Assembly (NCBI GenBank): GCA_964603435.1
Contig: CAZRUM010000037.1
Coordinates: forward strand, 1 to 8,776
Source of the DNA: CAZRUM01 sp964603435
GTDB lineage: Bacteria > Patescibacteriota > Patescibacteriia > Magasanikbacterales > UBA922
Direction of reading: 5' to 3'
Length of the DNA stretch: 8,776 nt
Part shown: positions 1 to 5,121 of the stretch, piece after piece
Position numbering within the stretch: the stretch's first letter is position 1
How the letters are laid out: the number at the start of each line of letters is the position of its first letter
Program-made: the position numbers and the translations under genes
The notes under the pieces: generated by a model
Seen by the model: the letters and a program-made list of their open reading frames with translations, nothing else
Told to the model about the DNA's origin: nothing
Databases searched by the model: none

Positions 1-1700
1 GTCTTCATGGTGTAGGTGTCTCAGTTGTAAATGCTCTGTCTTCTGAAGTGAGAGCCGAGGTAAACCGCGATGGTAAAATCTGGGAACAAGAATATAGCCA
101 TGGTAAACCAAAGAAAAAAGTTAAAGCCATTGGTACTACAAAAAAAACTGGTACAACTATTTCTTTTCATGCCAACCCAGACGTATTTGAAACCCTAGAT
201 TACAATTGGAAAACAGCTATTGATCATTTGCGTCAACAAGCTTATCTTACCAAAGGTGTACATATAAAAATCTACGATGAAAGAACCATGGAAGAAAAAG
301 AACGTGACGCTACGGCAGTAAAACTTCCGATTGCCAATTATGAATTTTATTTTGAAGGTGGTATTGCTAGTTATGTAAAACATATAAATAAAAATAGAGA
401 ACCAAAACACGAAAATGTTTTCTATATTGAAAAACAAGTAGAAGATGTAAATGTAGAAATTTCCCTACAATACACAGCCGACTATTCTGAATCTCTTCAT
501 GCTTTTGCCAACAATATTACGAATCCGGATGGAGGTATGCATGTAGCTGGTTTTAGAGCGGCCCTGACCAGAACACTAAATAGTTATGCACGTAAAAAAG
601 AAATCCTAAAAGAAAAAGATAACAATCTATCTGGTGATGATGTTCGTGAAGGTCTCACCGCCATTATTTCTGTAAAAATTCCTGATCCACAATTTGAAGG
701 ACAAACAAAATCAAAACTTGGTAATCCAGAAGTAAAGCCAGCTGTAGAAAATGTCTTGGCCGAAGCTTTGATGATTTATCTAGAAGAACATCCTCGTGAT
801 GGAGAAGCAATCCTAAGTAAATGTATCCTAGCTGCCAAAGCTAGAAACGCTGCCAAAGTTGCTCGTGAGTCAGTTCTTAGAAAAGGTGCTCTTGAAGGCT
901 TTACCTTACCAGGAAAATTATCTGACTGTTCTTCTCGTGATGCCAGTATTTCTGAGCTCTACATTGTGGAGGGAGATTCTGCTGGAGGTTCTGCAAAGCA
1001 AGGCCGTGATAGAAATACTCAGGCCATCTTACCTTTGCGTGGTAAAGTTCTAAATGTAGAACGCGCTCGTATTGATAAAATCTTAACTAACAATGAATTA
1101 AAATCTTTGATAATTGCGCTTGGTACAAATATTGGTGAGATGTTTGATATAGAAAAACTACGTTATCACAAAATCATTATCATGACAGATGCCGACGTAG
1201 ACGGTTCTCATATTAGAACACTACTTCTTACTTTGTTCTTCCGTTATTTCCCAGACTTAATCAATCAAGGTCACATCTATATTGCTCAGCCACCATTGTA
1301 TGGAATTAAAAGAGGTAAAGAGCTAGACTGGATTTACAATGACGACGCTCTAGATACCTACAAAAAAGAACATGGTATCACTGACGAAGATATGAATAGT
1401 CAAGAAGATGAAGAAGTGGCAGAAACAAACGAAAACAGCAAACTCGAAAAAGAAACAAAATCTGATAAACCAAAGAAAAAGAAACTTAATATCCAACGTT
1501 ACAAAGGTTTGGGTGAGATGAACGCTGAGGATCTTTGGGAAACAACCATGAACCCAGCCCATAGAATCTTGAAACAAGTAGAAGTAGAAAATGCCGAAAA
1601 AGCTAGCGAAATCTTTGATATTCTAATGGGCAGTGAAGTTGCTCCAAGAAAAAAATTCATACAAACGAATGCGAAGGATGTAAAAAACTTGGATGTCTAA
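1..1700 (+). CDS. gyrB: DNA gyrase subunit B, 5'-truncated
   Basis: This is the ATPase and TOPRIM subunit of DNA gyrase, which with GyrA introduces negative supercoils. The gene enters from the left edge. The reading frame is open from base 3 and begins inside the ATP-lid motif LHGVGVSVVNALS of the GHKL ATPase, so roughly the first 100-odd residues are missing. The transducer and TOPRIM domains follow. TOPRIM shows EGDSAGGSA (about 969), PLRGKVLNVE (about 1035) and the metal-binding DADVDGSH, with aspartates encoded at 1188, 1194 and 1200. The C-terminal signature QRYKGLGEMNA is near 1494, and the protein ends in the gyrase-like KNLDV rather than a ParE-type tail. Between the PPLYG strand and QRYKGLGEM lies about 40 residues of highly charged low-complexity sequence (1371-1490), longer than the equivalent stretch in Bacillus GyrB as I remember it. 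No internal start is needed: the GTG at 48 is an ordinary valine codon. Confidence 0.97.
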   Translation, partial: LHGVGVSVVNALSSEVRAEVNRDGKIWEQEYSHGKPKKKVKAIGTTKKTGTTISFHANPDVFETLDYNWKTAIDHLRQQAYLTKGVHIKIYDERTMEEKERDATAVKLPIANYEFYFEGGIASYVKHINKNREPKHENVFYIEKQVEDVNVEISLQYTADYSESLHAFANNITNPDGGMHVAGFRAALTRTLNSYARKKEILKEKDNNLSGDDVREGLTAIISVKIPDPQFEGQTKSKLGNPEVKPAVENVLAEALMIYLEEHPRDGEAILSKCILAAKARNAAKVARESVLRKGALEGFTLPGKLSDCSSRDASISELYIVEGDSAGGSAKQGRDRNTQAILPLRGKVLNVERARIDKILTNNELKSLIIALGTNIGEMFDIEKLRYHKIIIMTDADVDGSHIRTLLLTLFFRYFPDLINQGHIYIAQPPLYGIKRGKELDWIYNDDALDTYKKEHGITDEDMNSQEDEEVAETNENSKLEKETKSDKPKKKKLNIQRYKGLGEMNAEDLWETTMNPAHRILKQVEVENAEKASEIFDILMGSEVAPRKKFIQTNAKDVKNLDV

Positions 1701-1714
1701 AAAATAAGTCAAAC

Positions 1715-1743
1715 AAAAAACCAGTCACGAGACTGGTTTTTTT
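1715..1743. terminator. Bidirectional intrinsic terminator between convergent genes
   Basis: AAAAAACCAGTC, a four-base loop ACGA, then GACTGGTTTTTTT form a 12-bp stem with an A-tract before and a T-tract after. It reads as a rho-independent terminator in both directions. It lies 14 bases after the gyrB stop and 8 bases beyond the stop of the minus-strand gene, so it can serve both. Confidence 0.9.
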
Positions 1744-1751
1744 AATTTCTA

Positions 1752-2396
1752 TTATTCTAGTCCAGCTAAATCTTCTCGCGCCTTTTTTAATTTTTCCATC
1801 TGAGTACTTATTTTACTTTCCAATTTTCCTATTTCTCTTTGATTTGCACTACCACCCTGCATAATATCATCTTCTGACATCATCATTCTATTAATATCTG
1901 CAGGACCTAGACGAGCTTTTATTTTTTCTAAAGAAGAATTTAAACTTCCAATCGAAGACTCAAATTGTGGTATCACCACGGTTTTTAAATGTTCTGATTT
2001 TTCTGCTTTGGTTATTCTTTCTTCTGCTTCCTTTACCCCAGGGTCACCATCTATTTCTTCCTCTAATTTTTTAATTCGATCTTGAAGTTCAGTTTTTCCT
2101 TTCTGATACTCTGGATTATCATAGCCAGCAGTATCAACACCTCCCCCATGTGTATAATTTTGTTGATCCAATCTATCCAGCTCAGCATAAGCCTCCTCTA
2201 ATTTTTTGTGTAATTCTACAGCCCTTACCACTTGTTCCTCAGTAGGTTCTGGTGGTACCTCAACCACCTGCTCTGCTTCTGCCTCAGCAGATTCAACACC
2301 TGGTGTTTCTACCGTCTCTTCTGGACCTGGAGGAACATTTTTAGTTTTATCTCTGCTAAACATACTTCTAGCCCTATCCCCAATTCCTTTAAGCAT
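1752..2396 (-). CDS. Hypothetical coiled-coil protein
   Basis: I do not recognise this 214-residue protein. Residues 1-20 are basic (LKGIGDRARSMFSRDKTK). Residues 21-55 are an acidic Pro/Glu/Ala/Val-rich, probably disordered segment. Three heptad-like, Glu/Lys-rich helical stretches follow at about 52-80, 98-135 and 185-212, consistent with coiled coils. A glycine-rich break (THGGGVDTAGYDNPEY, about 82-97) separates the first two. An unusual MMMSEDDIMQGGS stretch lies at 171-183. There is no signal peptide, membrane segment or catalytic motif, so a cytoplasmic structural or scaffolding role is possible but is only inference. The ATG at 2394-2396 has no Shine-Dalgarno, but a TATAAT lies 17 bases upstream. 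The gene stands alone, convergent with gyrB and divergent from the secE operon. Composition and lack of frame breaks support real coding. Confidence 0.82.
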   Translation of the reverse strand: MLKGIGDRARSMFSRDKTKNVPPGPEETVETPGVESAEAEAEQVVEVPPEPTEEQVVRAVELHKKLEEAYAELDRLDQQNYTHGGGVDTAGYDNPEYQKGKTELQDRIKKLEEEIDGDPGVKEAEERITKAEKSEHLKTVVIPQFESSIGSLNSSLEKIKARLGPADINRMMMSEDDIMQGGSANQREIGKLESKISTQMEKLKKAREDLAGLE

Positions 2397-2413
2397 ATGG
2401 TGTTATATTACAA

Positions 2414-2419
2414 ATTATA
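2414..2419 (-). promoter_or_regulatory. Putative -10 box of the coiled-coil protein gene
   Basis: On the minus strand a perfect TATAAT lies 17 bases before the ATG at 2396. This implies a start of transcription near 2407 and a very short leader of about 10 bases. I see no matching -35 hexamer at 16-18 bases, so the call rests on the -10 alone. Confidence 0.4.
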
Positions 2420-2485
2420 TTCATATCGTACCATACCTATATATTTTTGCCAATTTATTTATATATTTACCCACACCTGTCAAGC

Positions 2486-2514
2486 TTGACAAAAAACCAA
2501 ATCTATAGTATTAT
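2486..2514 (+). promoter_or_regulatory. Sigma-70 promoter of the secE-nusG-rplK operon
   Basis: TTGACA (2486-2491) and TATTAT (2509-2514) are separated by exactly 17 bases, a near-consensus housekeeping promoter. The expected transcription start is near 2521, leaving a leader of about 185 bases before secE. It is the only strong forward promoter I see before the operon. Confidence 0.85.
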
Positions 2515-2530
2515 GTAGATATAAATAAAC

Positions 2531-2549
2531 CGGCCTAAGAGCCGTTTTT
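2531..2549 (+). promoter_or_regulatory. Short GC hairpin with T-run early in the secE leader
   Basis: CGGC, a six-base loop CTAAGA, GCCG, then TTTTT. It lies about 10-28 bases after the expected transcription start. The stem is only 4 bp, weak for a terminator, but its position suits a pause or attenuator site. The function is inference. Confidence 0.3.
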
Positions 2550-2565
2550 AGATACTTAAAAATCA

Positions 2566-2602
2566 ATCCTGAGGAGCCTAAAGGCGACGTAAGGATCTTT
2601 CG
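2566..2602 (+). repeat. Intergenic palindromic repeat, first part of the secE leader
   Basis: ATCCT (2566-2570) pairs with AGGAT (2592-2596), enclosing an inner GCC-TAAA-GGC hairpin (2576-2585). The core, CCTGAGGAGCC followed by GGCGACG and AAGGATCTTTCG, resembles a dispersed intergenic palindrome I recall from many uncultured bacterial genomes. That resemblance is from memory and unchecked. The AGGAT arm is shared with a competing longer stem (see the 2592-2669 entry). Confidence 0.5.
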
Positions 2603-2669
2603 AAGAATAATCCTGTTGAACCACCTAAAATCTAGGTAGTTCACAAATTAAACACTCCGAAAGATTCCT
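2592..2669 (+). repeat. Nested inverted repeat in the secE leader
   Basis: AGGATCTTTCG (2592-2602) pairs with CGAAAGATTCCT (2658-2669) through 11 bp with one bulged base. Inside it, TGAACCACCTA (2617-2627) and TAGGTAGTTCA (2633-2643) form a second stem with 10 of 11 pairs and loop AAATC. The two-tier structure would be present in the operon's mRNA, and its outer arm competes with the 2566-2596 stem. It could be an RNA regulatory element or a degenerate palindromic insertion. I recognise no known riboswitch. Confidence 0.55.
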
Positions 2670-2693
2670 CATTCGCTTGAGCTCATTCGGAAT
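2664..2693 (+). repeat. TCATT hairpin element just before secE
   Basis: ATTCC (2664-2668) pairs with GGAAT (2689-2693). Next to the arms lie TCATTC and CTCATTC, and the centre holds the palindrome TGAGCTCA (2678-2685). The element ends 13 bases before the chosen secE ATG. A second copy with compensating arm changes sits before the lipoprotein gene at 6238-6259. Confidence 0.55.
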
Positions 2694-2706
2694 GAACCTA
2701 AATTTT

Positions 2707-2895
2707 ATGAATATACTAACAAAAATCAAAGACTACCTCAGTGGTTCTATCTCTGAGATGAAAAAGGTCGTCTGGCCTACCAAGAAACAGACTTATACTT
2801 ATAGTGGTATTGTTATTGCTATGAGTCTAGGTGTGGCTTTCTTTTTTGGACTACTAGACTATGTATTTAATATAATACTTGGTGTTTTTATTTAA
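2707..2895 (+). CDS. secE: Preprotein translocase subunit SecE
   Basis: This is the small essential subunit of the SecYEG channel, which clamps SecY in the cytoplasmic membrane. The 62-residue product has the bacterial SecE layout: an amphipathic N-terminal helix, the family motif EMKKVVWPTKKQT (about residues 17-29), then one hydrophobic membrane helix (about 33-58) ending in NIILGVFI. The length matches the minimal one-helix SecE. I chose the ATG at 2707. An in-frame ATG at 2692 and TTG at 2677 lie inside the palindromic repeat that abuts the gene and would add residues unlike SecE. No good Shine-Dalgarno is visible for any candidate. Its place before nusG and rplK is the classic bacterial order. 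It is the first gene after the promoter at 2486-2514. Confidence 0.95.
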   Translation: MNILTKIKDYLSGSISEMKKVVWPTKKQTYTYSGIVIAMSLGVAFFFGLLDYVFNIILGVFI

Positions 2896-2946
2896 AAACC
2901 TTCTTAAAACAAAAAATAATTCTCTAATTAAAAGCAATCAGCCAAC

Positions 2947-3000
2947 AGACTTCAGCATTCTGAAATATAAAAAGTCCAAAAGCCGATTGCCAAAAGCTAA
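2947..3000 (+). repeat. Spacer repeat between secE and nusG
   Basis: The spacer carries AGACTTCAG (2947-2955), a TTCAG-CATT-CTGAA hairpin, and then a 29-base stretch (2972-3000) that starts AAGTCC and ends CCAAAAGCTAA, three bases before the nusG ATG. A 29-base stretch at 3998-4026, six bases before rplK, matches it at 23 positions. Confidence 0.6.
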
Positions 3001-3003
3001 TTT

Positions 3004-3549
3004 ATGGCCAAACAAACTCTCCAACTTGGTCGTCGCTGGTATGTACTACATACTTATAGTGGCTACGAAGAAAATGTAAAACACAATTTGGAACAACGTA
3101 TTGATTCTTTTGATATGCAAGAAAAGATTTTTAATGTGATGGTTCCAAAAGAAAAAAAGATTAAAATTAAAAACAGTAAAAGAACTACAGTAGAAGAAAA
3201 AATCTTCCCTGGTTATATTTTGGTAGAGATGATCGTGACTGACGACTCTTGGTATGTAGTTCGTAACACTCCAAACGTAACTGGTTTTATTGGTAGTGGT
3301 ACTACTCCTACCCCAATTGACCAAAAAGAAGTTGACGACTTACAAAAACGCATGGGTGTAGATGAACCAACTCACAAGATTGATGTCGACGTTAATGACG
3401 CCATCAAAATTGTTGACGGACCATTTAAAAACTTTGACGGTAAAGTGGAAAGTGTGGATGAAAATCGTGGTAAAGTAAAAGTACTTGTTTCTATGTTTGG
3501 TCGTGAAACCCCTGTAGAACTAGATGCTTTACAAATTAAGAAAATATAA
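3004..3549 (+). CDS. nusG: Transcription termination/antitermination factor NusG
   Basis: NusG binds RNA polymerase, promotes processive elongation and links transcription to Rho or the ribosome (S10). The 181-residue protein has the usual length. The NGN domain (about 10-115) starts at RRWYVLHTYSGYEENV and includes the FPGYILVEM strand (68-76) and the WYVVRNTPNVTGFIG strand (83-97). The KOW domain (about 130-181) shows the VDGPFKNFDGKV loop (137-148). The ATG at 3004 gives the standard MAKQ..RRWYVLHTYSG start. The base run before it (CTAATTT) holds no Shine-Dalgarno. It lies 108 bases after secE, in a spacer with repeats, and before an inserted four-helix-bundle gene. It is presumably co-transcribed from 2486-2514. 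Confidence 0.97.
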   Translation: MAKQTLQLGRRWYVLHTYSGYEENVKHNLEQRIDSFDMQEKIFNVMVPKEKKIKIKNSKRTTVEEKIFPGYILVEMIVTDDSWYVVRNTPNVTGFIGSGTTPTPIDQKEVDDLQKRMGVDEPTHKIDVDVNDAIKIVDGPFKNFDGKVESVDENRGKVKVLVSMFGRETPVELDALQIKKI

Positions 3550-3551
3550 CC

Positions 3552-3581
3552 AGCTTACAGCTACCAGCTCTCGGACTTCAG
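3552..3581 (+). repeat. AGCT heptad repeat and GGACTTCAG arm after nusG
   Basis: AGCT recurs at 3552, 3559 and 3566 (AGCTTAC, AGCTACC, AGCTCTC; period 7). It is followed by GGACTTCAG (3573-3581). This 9-mer is the exact reverse complement of CTGAAGTCC (3995-4003) beyond the next gene, so the pair brackets that gene. Confidence 0.6.
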
Positions 3582-3588
3582 AAATATT

Positions 3589-3975
3589 ATGGCCTACAAA
3601 TTTGAAAAACTAAAAGTATGGCAATTAGCAAGACAGTTCGTTAAATTAATCTACAAAATTTCAAAAGATTTTCCAGATGATGAAAGATTTGGTCTAATTA
3701 GTCAAATTAAAAGAGCTGTTGTATCCATAATGTTAAATATCGCGGAAGGATCTGAAAGAAAATCAGATGTAGAATTTGTCAGATTTTTGAGAATTGCATA
3801 CACATCAATGCTTGAGGTAATATCTGCCTGCTATATAGCACTAGATCAAGGTTATATAAGTCAAGAAAGATTTGATTTTGTGTATAAATCAAGCAACATT
3901 CTAGGTAAAAAAATGAATGCACTAATAAAAAGTATAAACAAATCTACTGTTCCAAATAAGGAAGCTTCTCAGTAG
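3589..3975 (+). CDS. Four-helix-bundle protein, 23S rRNA intervening-sequence protein family
   Basis: This 128-residue protein belongs to the S23/IVP-like family (Avd-like four-helix bundles). These are often encoded inside insertions in bacterial 23S rRNA genes or as stand-alone genes, and their biochemical function is largely unknown. Family hallmarks are FEKLKVWQLARQFVKLIYKI (5-24), FPDDERFGLISQIKRAVVSI (28-47), the signature NIAEGSERKS (50-59), the FVRFLRIAYTSMLEV helix (63-77) and a last helix to about residue 117. Four amphipathic helices account for the whole chain. What is odd is the place: it lies between nusG and rplK, not in an rRNA operon. A GGACTTCAG/CTGAAGTCC inverted pair flanks it. 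The ATG at 3589 has no Shine-Dalgarno (AGAAATATT before it). It probably rides on the operon transcript. Confidence 0.93.
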   Translation: MAYKFEKLKVWQLARQFVKLIYKISKDFPDDERFGLISQIKRAVVSIMLNIAEGSERKSDVEFVRFLRIAYTSMLEVISACYIALDQGYISQERFDFVYKSSNILGKKMNALIKSINKSTVPNKEASQ

Positions 3976-3994
3976 AAATAAATTAATTAAATGG

Positions 3995-4026
3995 CTGAAG
4001 TCCAAAGACTGAAAGCCAAAAGCTGA
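3995..4026 (+). repeat. Spacer repeat between the four-helix-bundle gene and rplK
   Basis: CTGAAGTCC (3995-4003) is the right arm of the inverted pair with 3573-3581. It overlaps a 29-base stretch (3998-4026) that matches 2972-3000 at 23 of 29 positions, sharing AAGTCCAAA and GCCAAAAGCT. It ends six bases before the rplK ATG. Confidence 0.6.
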
Positions 4027-4032
4027 ATAATT

Positions 4033-4455
4033 ATGGCTAAAAAACTAGTAACTCAAATCAAATTACAAATCATGGGTGGTGCTGCTAATCCAGCCCCTCC
4101 AGTCGGACCAGCTCTTGGTCAACACGGTCTAGATATCCAAAACTTTTGTACACAATTTAATACTGCTACTGCTGATAAAAAAGGTGAAGTAGTTCCAGTA
4201 GTAATTAATGTGTATGATGACAGAAGTTTTGATTTCATTACCAAAGTTGCTCCAGCTAGTGCTCTTATCAAAAAAGCAGCTGGTATCAAAAAAGGTTCTG
4301 GCAATCCTTTGAAAGAAAAAATTGGTAAAATCACAAAAGCCCAAGTAAAAGAAATTGCTGAAAAGAAAATGCCTGACTTGAACGCCAATGACATCGACGC
4401 AGCTATGAAAATTATAGAAGGTACTGCTCGTCAGATGGGTGTGAAAGTAGAGTAA
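4033..4455 (+). CDS. rplK: 50S ribosomal protein L11 (uL11)
   Basis: L11 binds 23S rRNA in the GTPase-associated centre, where thiostrepton and elongation factors act. The 140-residue product is of standard length. The N-terminal domain holds the proline loop GGAANPAPPVGPALGQHGLDI (15-35). The C-terminal RNA-binding domain holds the lysine-rich IKKAAGIKKGSGNP stretch (79-92) and the end signature IEGTARQMGVKV (128-139). The ATG at 4033 gives the usual MAKK start. The upstream bases TGAATAATT hold no Shine-Dalgarno. In most bacteria rplA (L1) follows. Here a strong terminator comes 26 bases after the stop, so rplA is absent from this locus. I recall that some Parcubacteria lack L1 altogether, which would fit but cannot be judged from one window. 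Confidence 0.98.
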   Translation: MAKKLVTQIKLQIMGGAANPAPPVGPALGQHGLDIQNFCTQFNTATADKKGEVVPVVINVYDDRSFDFITKVAPASALIKKAAGIKKGSGNPLKEKIGKITKAQVKEIAEKKMPDLNANDIDAAMKIIEGTARQMGVKVE

Positions 4456-4481
4456 CTGACAATATAAAATATACACATATT

Positions 4482-4516
4482 AAAATACAAGCAGTTAAAT
4501 TTGCTTGTATTTTTTT
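4482..4516 (+). terminator. Intrinsic terminator after rplK
   Basis: AAAATACAAGCA, loop GTTAAATT, then TGCTTGTATTTT form a perfect 12-bp stem that runs into a seven-T tract. It ends the secE-nusG-rplK transcript. The A-rich left arm lets it also work on the opposite strand. Confidence 0.9.
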
Positions 4517-4541
4517 ACATATATATTGTATTTTCTTTTTA

Positions 4542-4550
4542 TGATATAAT
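4542..4550 (+). promoter_or_regulatory. Extended -10 promoter of the small membrane protein gene
   Basis: TGATATAAT is a perfect extended -10 element (TG, one base, TATAAT). No good -35 box lies 16-18 bases before it, as is common for extended -10 promoters. Transcription should start near 4557, giving a leader of about 55 bases. Confidence 0.65.
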
Positions 4551-4565
4551 CTCTCTATAACTCAC

Positions 4566-4592
4566 AGCCTTTTGAGCCTTTCTAGCTTTCCA
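4566..4592 (+). repeat. Nine-base AGCC/AGCT tandem repeat in a 5' leader
   Basis: Three adjoining units, AGCCTTTTG, AGCCTTTCT and AGCTTTCCA, begin at 4566, 4575 and 4584. They lie between the promoter and the ATG at 4613 and resemble the AGCT-rich spacer repeats at 3552-3572. Confidence 0.45.
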
Positions 4593-4612
4593 GGCATTTA
4601 AAGCATTTTTAT

Positions 4613-5032
4613 ATGAACAATACCAAAACCCTCATCCGTAGCATTTATCTTTATTTGGCCGTTTTTGTTGGTCTTATGATGATTGCTATTCCTGCTGGAC
4701 AACTTATAAAGCTAAGTTTGGAAACATGGGTCTTTCCCCTGGCAGCAGAACAAGAATATCGTTATGAAGATAGAGTACCTACCAAACCATACATAAATAG
4801 AATAGATGAAAATACAGACTTGGTCACATTAAAATTAACCGAAGAAGAAATCCTCATATTGGAAAATTGGCAACAAGATTATAAGATGTGGCAAGAAAAA
4901 GACGATAATATTGATTGGAAAAAAGCCAGAATTCAACAACAGATGGTCAACAACTTATCTGTCATGATTGTTGGTCTGATAGTATTCTTGTCTCACGGTT
5001 GTGTTCTAAGACGAGACAAAAAGAAAAGTTAA
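4613..5032 (+). CDS. Small two-helix membrane protein, hypothetical
   Basis: This is a 139-residue protein with two hydrophobic helices, at about 10-33 (IYLYLAVFVGLMMIAIPAGQ) and 113-131 (NNLSVMIVGLIVFLSHG). They flank a polar, Glu/Tyr/Trp-rich middle of about 80 residues with an ILENWQQDYKMWQ helix (82-94). Positive charges at both ends (K5, R9; RRDKKK at 133-138) suggest that both termini are cytoplasmic and the middle faces outside. The start, TLIRSIYLYL.., resembles small DUF5671-like membrane proteins I associate with Patescibacteria; this is from memory. No catalytic motif is visible and the function is unknown. It is a single-gene unit with its own extended -10 promoter (4542-4550) and terminator (5048-5071), and it has no Shine-Dalgarno. 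Confidence 0.85.
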   Translation: MNNTKTLIRSIYLYLAVFVGLMMIAIPAGQLIKLSLETWVFPLAAEQEYRYEDRVPTKPYINRIDENTDLVTLKLTEEEILILENWQQDYKMWQEKDDNIDWKKARIQQQMVNNLSVMIVGLIVFLSHGCVLRRDKKKS

Positions 5033-5047
5033 TAATCCACAAAAATT

Positions 5048-5071
5048 AAGCCCCTAAATGGGGCTTTTTTT
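5048..5071 (+). terminator. Intrinsic terminator after the small membrane protein gene
   Basis: AGCCCC, loop TAAAT, GGGGCT then TTTTTT: a compact GC-rich stem with a T-tract, 15 bases after the stop codon. The next promoter's extended -10 begins 13 bases downstream, so terminator and promoter are nearly fused. Confidence 0.93.
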
Positions 5072-5084
5072 ATCTCTACATTTC

Positions 5085-5093
5085 TGCTATAAT
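5085..5093 (+). promoter_or_regulatory. Extended -10 promoter of the dehydrogenase gene
   Basis: TGCTATAAT is a perfect extended -10 element. The -35 position falls in the T-tract of the preceding terminator (5065-5071), so no true -35 box exists. Transcription should start near 5100, about 22 bases before the ATG. Confidence 0.7.
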
Positions 5094-5121
5094 TACCCCA
5101 AGAAATTATTATCTAAAATTT

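Noticed and set aside
48..50. GTG at 48 as the start of gyrB
   Set aside because: The frame is open to base 3 and encodes the GHKL ATP-lid motif upstream of it, so the gene begins outside the window.
2206..2508. Plus-strand open frames opposite the coiled-coil protein gene
   Set aside because: Low-complexity Ser/Thr/Cys-rich translations are mirror images of the Glu/Pro/Ala-rich minus-strand gene, and the frames run into the secE promoter.
2566..2602. Possible hammerhead ribozyme core (CTGAGGAG, stem, CGACG)
   Set aside because: The invariant CUGAUGA and GAAA core bases are both altered, and no third stem with a cleavage site is visible. An intergenic palindrome explains it better.
2603..2669. 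Possible T-box or known riboswitch in the secE leader
   Set aside because: No UGGNACCGCG-type antiterminator sequence, specifier loop or other conserved riboswitch core was found, and secE is not a usual target.
2677..2706. TTG at 2677 or ATG at 2692 as secE start
   Set aside because: Both lie inside the palindromic TCATT element, and the added residues do not resemble SecE. The ATG at 2707 gives a typical N-terminus.
3552..4026. CRISPR-like direct repeats in the nusG-rplK spacers
   Set aside because: Only two related 29-base copies exist, about 1 kb apart with genes between, and there is no regular repeat-spacer array.
4119..4476. Minus-strand open frames opposite rplK
   Set aside because: rplK is unmistakable on the plus strand, and the reverse frames are Phe/Ser/Ile-rich shadows with no family resemblance.
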